15,279 bases of DNA from an uncultured bacterium (lineage in GTDB: Bacteria; Actinomycetota; Coriobacteriia; Coriobacteriales; Coriobacteriaceae): positions 1-15,279 of the forward strand of contig CAJMSV010000045.1 of NCBI GenBank assembly GCA_905216175.1, read 5' to 3'. The notes beneath the pieces were generated by a model. The model saw only the letters and a program-made list of their open reading frames with translations. It had not been told where the DNA came from and made no database searches. Positions within the stretch are counted from its first letter, which is position 1. Each line of letters begins with the position of its first letter. A program made the position numbers and the translations under genes. Below are positions 6,500 through 15,279 of the stretch, piece by piece.

Positions 6500-8839
6500 C
6501 TATTTTGCCACTTTCGGCTTAAAGGTTCGCAGGCGCAGCGCATTGGACACGACGCAGACACTCGACAGGCTCATGGCCGCGGCGCCGAACATCGGCGAGA
6601 GCTGCCAACTCGTGAGAGGGAAGAACACGCCCGCGGCAAGCGGAATGCCGATGCCGTTGTAGAACAGCGCCCAGAACAAGTCCTGCTTGATGTTGCGGAT
6701 CGTGGCGCGCGACAGCTCGATGGCGCGGGCGACGTCCATGAGGTCGCTGCGCATGAGCACCACATCTGCCCCCTCCTTGGCGATGTCGGCGCCGGTGCCG
6801 ATCGCAAGGCCCACGTCGGCGCGCGCCAGGGCGGGGGAGTCGTTGATGCCGTCGCCCACCATGGCGACCTTGCTGCCCGCATCCTGCAGCTCGCGCACGT
6901 GGCGTTCCTTGTCGGCGGGGAGGACGTCGGCGATGACCTGCTCGCTGCTCAGTCCCACGCGGCGGGCAATCGCTTCGGCGGTGACGCGGTTGTCGCCGGT
7001 GAGCATGCGCACGTCGACGCCGAGCTTGCGGAGTGCGGCGATGGCCTCGGCGCTCGTCTCTTTGACCTCGTCAGCCACGGCGATGGTGCCGACAAGCTCG
7101 CCGTTCTTGGCAAAGAACAGCGGCGTCTTGCCCTCGGCTGCGAACTGTTTGGCAAGGCCGGCGGGAACCTTCGCGCCTAGCTCGTCCATCAGACGCACGT
7201 TGCCGGCGGCGATGACATTCTGCCCCTCGCGTGCCGTAACGCCTCGCCCGGGCACGGCGGCAAAGTCCTCGACCATGCGTGCGACGATTCCGCGCGCCTC
7301 GCACTCGGCCATAATCGCCTCGGCCAGCGGGTGCTCGCTTGAGCGCTCCAACGCGGCGGCCAGCTTGAGCAGCGCCTTTTCGCCCATGGCAGGCGAGCCG
7401 TCGGCGTGCGCGGCAACCACAATGTCGGTCACGGCAGGCTTGCCGCGGGTGACCGTGCCCGTCTTATCGAGCACCGCGGTGCCCACGCTGCGCAGGTTCT
7501 CCAGCGCCTCGGCGCTCTTAAAGAGAATGCCCATCTCGGCGCCCTTGCCGGTGCCGACCATAATGGCGACGGGCGTGGCCAGGCCCAGCGCACACGGGCA
7601 GCTGATCACCAGCACGGCGACGGCGGAGGTAAGCGCTTCGTTGATGCTTCCGGTCAGCGCCATCCACGCCACAAAAGTTATGACAGAGATTACAAGCACC
7701 ACGGGCACGAACACGCCGGCGACCTTGTCGGCCATGCGGGCGATGGGCGCCTTGGTGGCGTTGGCGTCCTCGACGAGCTGGATAATCTTGGCGAGCGACG
7801 TGTCGGCGCCCACACGCGTGGCGCGGAAGGTAAACGAGCCCGTGCGGTTGACCGTGGCCGCGTTGACAGTGTCGCCGGCGGTCTTTTCCACGGGGATGGA
7901 CTCGCCGGTGAGCGCGCTCTCGTCCACGGCCGAGCTGCCCTCGAGCACCACGCCATCGACAGGGATGGACTCTCCGGGGCGCACACGCAGGACCAGGCCG
8001 GGCAGAATGGCATCGACGTCGCCGGTGGCCTCGGTACCGTCCTCGGCCACGACGGTCGCGGTCTTGGGCGCCAGGTCAATGAGCGCCTCGATGGCGCCGC
8101 CGGTCTTGGATTTGCTGCGTGTCTCGAGGTATTTGCCCACGGTAACGAGCGACAGGATCGTGCCCGCACTCTCAAAATACAGATTGTCCATGCTCGTCAT
8201 CATGGCCTCGTGGACCTGACCCGCGGCTAATTGGTCGGCCATGATGAACATGGCGTAGAGCGACCAGGCGATGGAGGCGGTGGCGCCCACGGCAATAAGG
8301 GCGTCCATGGTGGGCGCGCCGTGCGCGAGCGATTTAAACCCGTTGATAAAGTACGCGTCGTTGACGTAGACGATGGGGATGAGCAGGACGAGCTCGGTGA
8401 GCGCGAGTGTCATGCTGTGGGTATGGTCGGTGAAAATACCGGGCAGCGGCCAGCCGAGCATGTGCCCCATGCCTATGTAGAACAGTGGGATGAGGAATAC
8501 GATCGAGATGATGAGGCGGGTGCGCATGGCAGAGGCGGCGGCCTCCAACTTTTTGGTCGGTGACTCCATATGGGCGGCGCCGGATCTGGCTTGCGCACTT
8601 CCGCTTTGGACAGCGTCGGTGCCCGTGCTGATGGGCGAGGCCGAGTAGCCCGCGCTGTCGACAGCGGTGCAGATATCGTCGGGGGAGACCTGCGCGGGGT
8701 CGTAGTCGACCATCATGGAACCGGCGAGTAGGTTGACGGCGACGCTTTGGACGCCGTCGAGCTTGCTCACGGCACGGTCCACGTGCGCCTGGCAGGCGGC
8801 GCATGTCATGCCGCCTACGTCGAACTTATCTTGAGCCAT
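6500..8839 (-). CDS. copA: Copper-exporting P-type ATPase (P1B-1)
   Basis: This 779-residue inner-membrane pump uses ATP to move Cu(I) out of the cytoplasm. It has one N-terminal HMA domain (VGGMTCAACQAHVDRAV, Cys13 and Cys16). It then carries the P1B transmembrane bundle (LIISIVFLIPLFYIGMG onward), the actuator motif LTGES, the membrane copper site CPC in ISCPCALGLATP, the phosphorylation site DKTGT, the SSEHPLAEAI motif of the nucleotide domain, TGDN, and MVGDGINDSPALARADVG. The last two membrane helices hold the Cu(I)-type signatures FYNGIGIPLAAG and MSLSSVCVVSNALRL, which separate it from zinc/cadmium and silver-only relatives. The start ATG 8839 has AAAGGAG six nt upstream. It heads a - strand block copA-copZ-csoR and has a CsoR-type operator in its promoter. 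Residues 70-100 form a linker before the first helix. Confidence 0.96.
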   Translation of the reverse strand: MAQDKFDVGGMTCAACQAHVDRAVSKLDGVQSVAVNLLAGSMMVDYDPAQVSPDDICTAVDSAGYSASPISTGTDAVQSGSAQARSGAAHMESPTKKLEAAASAMRTRLIISIVFLIPLFYIGMGHMLGWPLPGIFTDHTHSMTLALTELVLLIPIVYVNDAYFINGFKSLAHGAPTMDALIAVGATASIAWSLYAMFIMADQLAAGQVHEAMMTSMDNLYFESAGTILSLVTVGKYLETRSKSKTGGAIEALIDLAPKTATVVAEDGTEATGDVDAILPGLVLRVRPGESIPVDGVVLEGSSAVDESALTGESIPVEKTAGDTVNAATVNRTGSFTFRATRVGADTSLAKIIQLVEDANATKAPIARMADKVAGVFVPVVLVISVITFVAWMALTGSINEALTSAVAVLVISCPCALGLATPVAIMVGTGKGAEMGILFKSAEALENLRSVGTAVLDKTGTVTRGKPAVTDIVVAAHADGSPAMGEKALLKLAAALERSSEHPLAEAIMAECEARGIVARMVEDFAAVPGRGVTAREGQNVIAAGNVRLMDELGAKVPAGLAKQFAAEGKTPLFFAKNGELVGTIAVADEVKETSAEAIAALRKLGVDVRMLTGDNRVTAEAIARRVGLSSEQVIADVLPADKERHVRELQDAGSKVAMVGDGINDSPALARADVGLAIGTGADIAKEGADVVLMRSDLMDVARAIELSRATIRNIKQDLFWALFYNGIGIPLAAGVFFPLTSWQLSPMFGAAAMSLSSVCVVSNALRLRTFKPKVAK

Positions 8840-8886
8840 GGCTTCTCCTTTCTGTGGTTCGGTGTTGAAATTGTTAACCTGCCGAT

Positions 8887-8917
8887 ACTATACACCCATA
8901 CCCCCTGGGGGTGTCCA
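8887..8917 (-). promoter_or_regulatory. copA promoter with CsoR-type operator
   Basis: On the - strand, TGGACA (8912-8917) and TATAGT (8887-8892) form a promoter with a 19-bp spacer. The spacer is filled by the G/C palindrome CCCCCTGGGGG (8901-8911), flanked as ATACCCCCTGGGGGTGT. This is the form of known CsoR operators. A repressor bound here would block the promoter until copper is present. The distance from the -10 to the copA ATG is about 47 bp, giving a short leader. Confidence 0.75.
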
Positions 8918-8992
8918 GTGGAGATTGAAATGTATGCCATTCTGTTATTGGCCGAGGTGATAGCCAGGTCGGCGGACCGTAGTCGGTCTAAT

Positions 8993-9129
8993 GTCTCAAT
9001 CTGTAACAACTAGACCCGTTTTTGTCGAGTAACTGTTACAGATCTAGATATTACATCGAGCCACAACTTAACGTCTCAATCTGTAACATCTGGGGACTGT
9101 TTTGCCTGCTAGATGTTACAGATTGAGAC
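8993..9129. repeat. Pair of 57-bp palindromic elements between copA and the kinase gene
   Basis: The copies are 8993-9049 and 9073-9129, separated by 23 bp. The first has a worn right arm (GTTACAGATCTAGAT). The second has perfect arms, and its centre extends the match to 19 bp (ATCT at 9088-9091 with AGAT at 9111-9114). The pair sits between the copA promoter and the 3' end of the oppositely placed but same-strand kinase gene, 42 bp from the kinase stop. Confidence 0.95.
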
Positions 9130-9171
9130 AATTCCCGGGGAGGGGTCCCGTCACGGCAAGACGCCCGCTCT

Positions 9172-11256
9172 CTAGATACAGAATCCGGGGATCACGCAGG
9201 TTCGTTTGTTTGGCTTGTCCGCAGGCGTTGCGTACGTAAAGGCGTCGCCGTCGTGGCCCACACGGTTTATGTAGAGCGTGCCTTCGGTCTCCGATGAGTC
9301 GGGGCTCACCGTGCGCTCCCACCAGCAGGTGTCCTTGCCCTTCCACTGACGGACCATCGTCTCGTTCGTGGAATACGGGCTCACCTTGAGCTCGCGGAAG
9401 AGTTGGTACTCCTTGCCCTCGCTGTTGTAGATGTCTGCCAGGTAGTGATAGTCCTTGGCAAACGAATCGGGCGGTTGCGTACCGCACAGCTCGACCATGG
9501 CGGGCAGCCAAAGGGTTGCGGGCAACTCGCTCAGACACGATGCACTGTTGGCGGCGCCCACATTGTTCGAGACCTTCTTGACTCCTTTAATGAGCGCGCG
9601 CAACTCGTTGGGCAGCAGCTTAAGGCCGTCGCCGTTGAGCCATTCCCGCAGCTCGCAATCTGCCCAGCCGGCGCTCGGCGGTTCAGCTGCAGCGTTGCGC
9701 TCGGCAAGACCCGCGTCGAACATAAACGTCAGCCCGGCCTTGCCCGTACCGTCTAGAAGCTCGTCGTGGCGGATACCCACAAGCTGCGCGCCAACCTGCA
9801 GCCCGTTGGTGAGCGTGACGCGCTTGGTGCATGGATAGGGGATATGCCCGTTGTCATCGAGCAGGTGATAGCGCTTGGCAATCTCGCGTGCCTCGCTACG
9901 GGTCTCGGCGGCCTTAATCTTGAGCGAAATCTCCTGCAGCTGATCCCAGGTGTAGTCGTCAAGTGAACCGCGGATGCCATCGAGGTAGTCGGGGATGCCA
10001 AAGCCATGGGTTGCCGCGCCAATGACGCCGAGCCCCGCAACGACTGCAGCGACACCGCCGATAATAAAGCGACGGCGGGTCATGGCATCGTTCCGGGCCT
10101 GCTCCAGGATCTCTCGCGCGCGCTCGCCGGCGACGTCGACCTTAAGGTGCGTACCGGAGTCGATGTCGATTACGGTGTCATTGCCCGCGCCCTCGCGGTC
10201 CTCAGATTCTGCAGCGGGGAGGTATGCCGAGAGCACCTCGAGCATCTGCTGCTCGGTGGGACGATCGCACTGCTCGACTGAGAGACCCTTCATGATGATT
10301 TGGACGAGCGCTTCATCGCCCTCGCAGCGCGGCTCGAGCGGTGCCGGCTTGGTCTTGGTCTTTACGAGATAGAACGAGCCGGTTGCAGCGGCGTCCGTCG
10401 ACTCAAAGTCAAACGGTTTGCGACCGCTGTAGAGCTGGTACAGAATGCTCGAAAGCGCATAGACGTCGATTGCCGGCGAACGGCGAAGGGCCGCGATGCC
10501 TTCGATATCCTGCGTGAGCATCTCGGGCGCGGCGTATGCGGGCGTGGCAAAGCGCCAGATGTCGGCGCGCCGGGTGATCGTGTCGTCGCCGAGAGCCATG
10601 GTCGCGGAGCCCATGTCGATGAGGCAGGGGTCAAAGGAGCAATCGGCAATCTGCTGCTCGAGCGTTCGGCTGGTGGTGCGGAACATGATATTGGCAGGCG
10701 AAAGGTCGCGATGGACGACCGGATTCACGAGGCCTTGGGTCATCAAGAGCGCACGAAGCACGGCGTTTCCGACGGCGGCGACCATCTGGGTGGTCAGCCC
10801 GCCCGAGGCGTCGTGAGGAAGCAGGGGCAGCGCCTGCTTGAGTGAGGTGCCCTCGACCCACTCCATGAGGATGAGCGGGTCATCCTCGCACGATCCGTAG
10901 CCATAGACGCGCGGAAATCCGCGCAGGTGCGAAACGGTACACAGATGACGGTATTCCTCGAACAGCGCAGCGGTGTTGGCCAGGTGAGCGGCCGATTGCT
11001 CGGCGGAGCGGTCGGGGGCTTGGCCGGAAAGGATGGCGTTGTCCTTGAGTAGCTTGACGGCAAAGACCTCGCCGCGCGTGTTGGCCGCGCGCAGCACGTG
11101 CCCGATGTTGCCGTTGTTGCGGTGGGCCGTCTGGAGAATAAGCGTCATAAACCGACGCTTGGCGTCGTCCTCGGCGCTGGGGTCGACCGCCACGGCGGTG
11201 TCGAACGTATCGAGACGGATGAGTTTGTCGCCATAGGCGCTATCGGTAGTATCCAT
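9172..11256 (-). CDS. Membrane Ser/Thr protein kinase with C-terminal DUF6273-like domain
   Basis: The 694-residue product has a Hanks-type kinase domain (about 40-345), one membrane helix (about 398-416, IIGGVAAVVAGLGVIGAA, preceded by TRRRF) and an extracytoplasmic region. Kinase motifs are the ATP lysine in EVFAVKLL (Lys68), catalytic loop VHRDLSPANIMF (Asp184, Asn189), Mg-binding Asp214 in LIDMGSA (DMG in place of DFG) and AAPEM (243-246). The nucleotide loop is atypical (HRNNGNIGHVL, with no full GxGxxG). From about 485 to the end the sequence resembles DUF6273: GWADCELREWLNGDGLKLLP, then KDTCWWERTVSP and a terminal IPGFCI. The start ATG 11256 has AAAGGA five nt upstream; a further 29 in-frame codons upstream run through the inverted repeat at 11289-11349. 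The next gene upstream encodes an FHA protein, a likely phosphothreonine reader of this kinase. Confidence 0.88.
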   Translation of the reverse strand: MDTTDSAYGDKLIRLDTFDTAVAVDPSAEDDAKRRFMTLILQTAHRNNGNIGHVLRAANTRGEVFAVKLLKDNAILSGQAPDRSAEQSAAHLANTAALFEEYRHLCTVSHLRGFPRVYGYGSCEDDPLILMEWVEGTSLKQALPLLPHDASGGLTTQMVAAVGNAVLRALLMTQGLVNPVVHRDLSPANIMFRTTSRTLEQQIADCSFDPCLIDMGSATMALGDDTITRRADIWRFATPAYAAPEMLTQDIEGIAALRRSPAIDVYALSSILYQLYSGRKPFDFESTDAAATGSFYLVKTKTKPAPLEPRCEGDEALVQIIMKGLSVEQCDRPTEQQMLEVLSAYLPAAESEDREGAGNDTVIDIDSGTHLKVDVAGERAREILEQARNDAMTRRRFIIGGVAAVVAGLGVIGAATHGFGIPDYLDGIRGSLDDYTWDQLQEISLKIKAAETRSEAREIAKRYHLLDDNGHIPYPCTKRVTLTNGLQVGAQLVGIRHDELLDGTGKAGLTFMFDAGLAERNAAAEPPSAGWADCELREWLNGDGLKLLPNELRALIKGVKKVSNNVGAANSASCLSELPATLWLPAMVELCGTQPPDSFAKDYHYLADIYNSEGKEYQLFRELKVSPYSTNETMVRQWKGKDTCWWERTVSPDSSETEGTLYINRVGHDGDAFTYATPADKPNKRTCVIPGFCI

Positions 11257-11288
11257 GGCGTTCCTTTGTCTGGCATGGGTTGCCGCGC

Positions 11289-11349
11289 GTACACGTGAGC
11301 AGCGCGGATATCGGTAAAGTACCATGATAGCCGCACTGCTCACGTGTAC
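11289..11349. promoter_or_regulatory. Inverted repeat with CACGTG-containing arms upstream of the kinase gene
   Basis: GTACACGTGAGCAG (11289-11302) is the exact complement of CTGCTCACGTGTAC (11336-11349); 33 bp lie between. Each arm holds the palindrome CACGTG. The enclosed segment is A/T-richer than its surroundings and includes a weak -10-like TATCAT on the - strand (11324-11329). The arms could be paired operator sites around the kinase promoter, or one large hairpin. Distance from the near arm to the kinase ATG is 32 bp. Confidence 0.6.
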
Positions 11350-11390
11350 CGCTGAGTATTGTCGTTTACGACGCAGAAGGTAGAAGACGA

Positions 11391-11425
11391 AAGACGGACG
11401 GCGACCGTCTTTTGATCGCCGTCCG
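11391..11425 (-). terminator. Intrinsic terminator after the FHA gene
   Basis: On the - strand CGGACGGCGA pairs with TCGCCGTCCG (11416-11425 with 11395-11404 in + coordinates: 10 bp), followed by TCTTTCGTCTT. It begins 3 bp after the FHA stop. An alternative stem AAGACGG / CCGTCTT (11391-11397 and 11405-11411) overlaps it. The T-tract is interrupted, so strength is uncertain. It implies that the kinase is at least partly transcribed from its own promoter. Confidence 0.65.
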
Positions 11426-11427
11426 CG

Positions 11428-12390
11428 CTAGTCCACAATGACAAGGAATGTCGTATAGAGACCCAAATGAAGTCTGTCGCTGTTGGCGATTTCCACGGGG
11501 GGATAGACTTTGCCGGGCTCGCGTTGGTCGCGCGGCGGCTCGATTACGATATCACCGTCGCCTGCACCCGATTCGAGCACCGTGCCGTTGGTCGACCCAA
11601 GGCCCTGGGCGTACCAGTGCTCACCCTCAAGCCAAATGCGAAGATGCTCGCGTGATGCGTCGGCGCCCACATCGGTGATGCTGGGCGAGGTTTTGGGCAA
11701 AGAACCAATCACGGTGCCGCGTGGATCGCGTGTGAGGGGATGGATTTGCATGTCAACGCTGTTTCCGGCGTGCGTCCTAAGCAAGCCGAGGTTGGGAGCG
11801 ACGGCGCGCGGTTGATCCAAGCTGCTCAAAAAACTACGGCCGACGGTAGTTTCGGTGGTGCCAAAGTGCCCGCCCGTCTTGCTGTCGCAAAAGCGCTCGA
11901 CGGTGGCCACGCCCTGAACGGGATCGGCGAGCGCCCCCGTTGCCACAAAGAGCATCAAGAAGAGCGTGCTTTTTTCGCGCACGGCATTGCCGTCAAAGTT
12001 GTCGATGCGATTGAGGGCATTTGCATATAGGCAGCTGTCCAGCTTGTAGCTGGCGAGAGCCGACATCATTTCGTTGGCGGCCGGACCGCGATAGTGCTCG
12101 GCGATTGCCTGATAGGCGGACTCGCCGCCGCCGAGCTTGCTGCAGATTGCCGCGGAAAGGTTGAGCGTGGTGACGGTAAAGTCGCTGTAGATGGCGGGCG
12201 CGCACTGGTCAGGCTTGCGATGGACGATGTAACGGGTGAGATACGAGCGGTTGGAAGAGCATTTCTCGAGCAGGGTACTGCCGAGATAAGAGTTTCCGTT
12301 GATAAGCATTCGGGCGATCTCGAGATGTTTAAGACCGCCGAACGAGCGAATATCGTTATAGAGGACCGAGCAAGGCGTCTCTGCTGCCAC
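11428..12390 (-). CDS. FHA-domain protein
   Basis: This 320-residue soluble protein carries a C-terminal forkhead-associated domain (about 222-320) that binds phosphothreonine peptides. The conserved residues are present: RGTVIGSLPKTSPSI at the start of the domain, SREHLRI (Ser246, Arg247, His249) and GLGSTNGTVL (265-270 GSTNGT). The N-terminal 215 residues are mostly helical, with several cysteines and no domain I recognise. The start is the GTG at 12390, with a near-perfect AAAGGAGG five nt upstream; an upstream TTG at 12420 would overlap that ribosome site. It lies upstream of the kinase gene on the same strand, separated by a terminator and an inverted repeat. The pair looks like a phospho-signalling module in which the kinase substrate or the kinase itself is read by this protein. 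Confidence 0.87.
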   Translation of the reverse strand: MAAETPCSVLYNDIRSFGGLKHLEIARMLINGNSYLGSTLLEKCSSNRSYLTRYIVHRKPDQCAPAIYSDFTVTTLNLSAAICSKLGGGESAYQAIAEHYRGPAANEMMSALASYKLDSCLYANALNRIDNFDGNAVREKSTLFLMLFVATGALADPVQGVATVERFCDSKTGGHFGTTETTVGRSFLSSLDQPRAVAPNLGLLRTHAGNSVDMQIHPLTRDPRGTVIGSLPKTSPSITDVGADASREHLRIWLEGEHWYAQGLGSTNGTVLESGAGDGDIVIEPPRDQREPGKVYPPVEIANSDRLHLGLYTTFLVIVD

Positions 12391-12497
12391 GGATACCTCC
12401 TTTGATTGCTTCCTAGCCAATATGGCGATAGGAATTAATGGCCCCCGGTGGGCGACGTATTAAATGGCCGCGCAATATTTAGCGTAACCAAAGCAAC

Positions 12498-12503
12498 ATT
12501 ATA
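12498..12503 (-). promoter_or_regulatory. Probable -10 element of the FHA gene
   Basis: A perfect TATAAT on the - strand lies about 108 bp upstream of the GTG start. The -35 region is weak (CTGCAA at 16-bp spacing). It is the best promoter candidate for the FHA gene and implies a leader of roughly 100 nt. Confidence 0.5.
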
Positions 12504-12569
12504 GGCCACATGTTCGAAATTGCAGGAAGACTGAGAGATTTGGTTTGGACTGGACGGAAATCCCCCTCT

Positions 12570-12707
12570 GTCTTGATCTATAACAATTAGGACCGATTTT
12601 ACTCGGTAACTGTTATAGATTGAGACGTTTGCGAACCGTGTCGACCGTTTGTCTCGATCTGTAACACGTAGAGGAAGATTTGCCCTGTAACTGTTACAGA
12701 TTGAGAC
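12570..12707. repeat. Pair of 57-bp palindromic elements between the FHA and helicase genes
   Basis: The copies are 12570-12626 and 12651-12707, separated by 24 bp. The first is GTCTTGATCTATAAC / GTTATAGATTGAGAC: both arms carry the same change away from the family (TGTAAC to TATAAC, with GTTACA to GTTATA), so pairing is kept. The second is GTCTCGATCTGTAAC / GTTACAGATTGAGAC, with one G-T pair. The gap contains GTCGACCG at 12640-12647. The pair lies between two divergent genes, upstream of both promoters. Confidence 0.95.
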
Positions 12708-12773
12708 AATCAGCCGGGCCCACCTCGTCCGCCTCGTCATCTGTGGTTTACGTGGGGGCATACGGAGTACGGG

Positions 12774-12779
12774 TATACT
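12774..12779 (+). promoter_or_regulatory. Probable -10 element of the helicase gene, with long leader
   Basis: TATACT at 12774-12779 is a good -10 hexamer; no good -35 is seen at 16-18 bp. It would give a leader of about 190 nt before the ATG at 12979. Long structured leaders are known for bacterial cold-shock DEAD-box helicase genes, so post-transcriptional control is plausible. The leader contains short G/C palindromes such as GTGCGCAC followed by CTGTTTTT (about 12887-12900). Confidence 0.45.
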
Positions 12780-12978
12780 AACCGGCGGCGAATCTGCTCC
12801 ATCGCTTAGAGCTGCTGCGTCTGGACGGCGCGTGATAGGGCTGCCAAAGCGATCGCCAGCGTGCTGAGCAACGTCCTCTCTGTGCGCACCTGTTTTTGTA
12901 TGTATTAGCGCACTACCAAGCACGCCCGCGCGGCCGCATGCCGTGCCCATTGCGCGTGCAGATAAGGAACAACAACAT

Positions 12979-15216
<2,238 letters not shown>

Positions 15217-15249
15217 CACACGCATCGCCCGCTAGAGCGAGGTGAACCA

Positions 15250-15279
15250 AGGGCCCCGAGCAACTACGCTCGGGGCCCT
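15250..15279 (+). terminator. Terminator hairpin after the helicase gene (window edge)
   Basis: AGGGCCCCGAG (15250-15260) pairs perfectly over 11 bp with CTCGGGGCCCT (15269-15279) around an 8-nt loop, 33 bp after the helicase stop. The T-tract, if any, lies beyond the window. Confidence 0.75.

Noticed and set aside
6687..8219. Frame of 510 codons on the + strand within copA
   Set aside because: Ser/Thr/Ala-rich shadow of a GC-rich gene; copA on the - strand has every P-type ATPase motif.
8993..9129. MITE with target-site duplication
   Set aside because: Terminal inverted repeats are present, but flanks of the pairs show no consistent direct duplication, only a loose A/T preference before the left arm.

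Overview
The window is a stretch of a high-GC actinobacterial chromosome. Gene content and style (GltD, a kinase with a DUF6273-like C-terminal domain, an AbiEi/DUF559-like protein, many intergenic palindromes) suggest a gut Coriobacteriia such as Collinsella. That assignment is inferred from recall of the families, not from any search. There are no rRNA or tRNA genes, no recognisable transposase and no CRISPR array.

Layout. (1) 2-784 (+) is the 3' end of a glutamate synthase small subunit gene (gltD), followed by a large nested palindrome (816-897). (2) 1200-1907 (+) is a protein of unknown function. (3) 1944-3483 is the oddest segment: four copies of a 57-bp palindromic element at exactly 80-bp period, then one gene for an AbiEi-like protein with a DUF559/Vsr-type nuclease-like domain (2267-3337), then two more copies. 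(4) 3633-5003 (+) is a metal-dependent amidohydrolase that ends at a bidirectional terminator shared with a convergent membrane zinc-ribbon protein (5134-5607, -). (5) 5721-8839 (-) is a complete copper-resistance block: copper ATPase, HMA copper chaperone and CsoR repressor, with a CsoR-type operator in the ATPase promoter. (6) 9172-12390 (-) is a phospho-signalling pair: a membrane Ser/Thr kinase with an extracytoplasmic DUF6273-like domain, and an FHA-domain protein upstream of it. (7) 12979-15216 (+) is a DEAD-box RNA helicase with a very long Arg/Gly-rich tail, followed by a strong hairpin at the window end.

The main non-gene signal is a family of ten 57-bp elements. Each has 15-nt inverted arms (consensus GTCTYRATCTGTAAC / GTTACAGATYRAGAC) around a centre of exactly 27 nt. 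They always come in pairs separated by 23 or 24 bp, and occur at four intergenic sites (4+2+2+2 copies). Six of the ten flank the nuclease-like gene, hugging it to within 26 bp of its start and 8 bp of its stop. This resembles in outline the REP/REPIN-RAYT arrangement of Proteobacteria, but with an unrelated protein family. It is the best candidate here for an undescribed system; the link between gene and repeats is a hypothesis. Three further unrelated palindromes and an inverted repeat in front of the kinase gene are also recorded.
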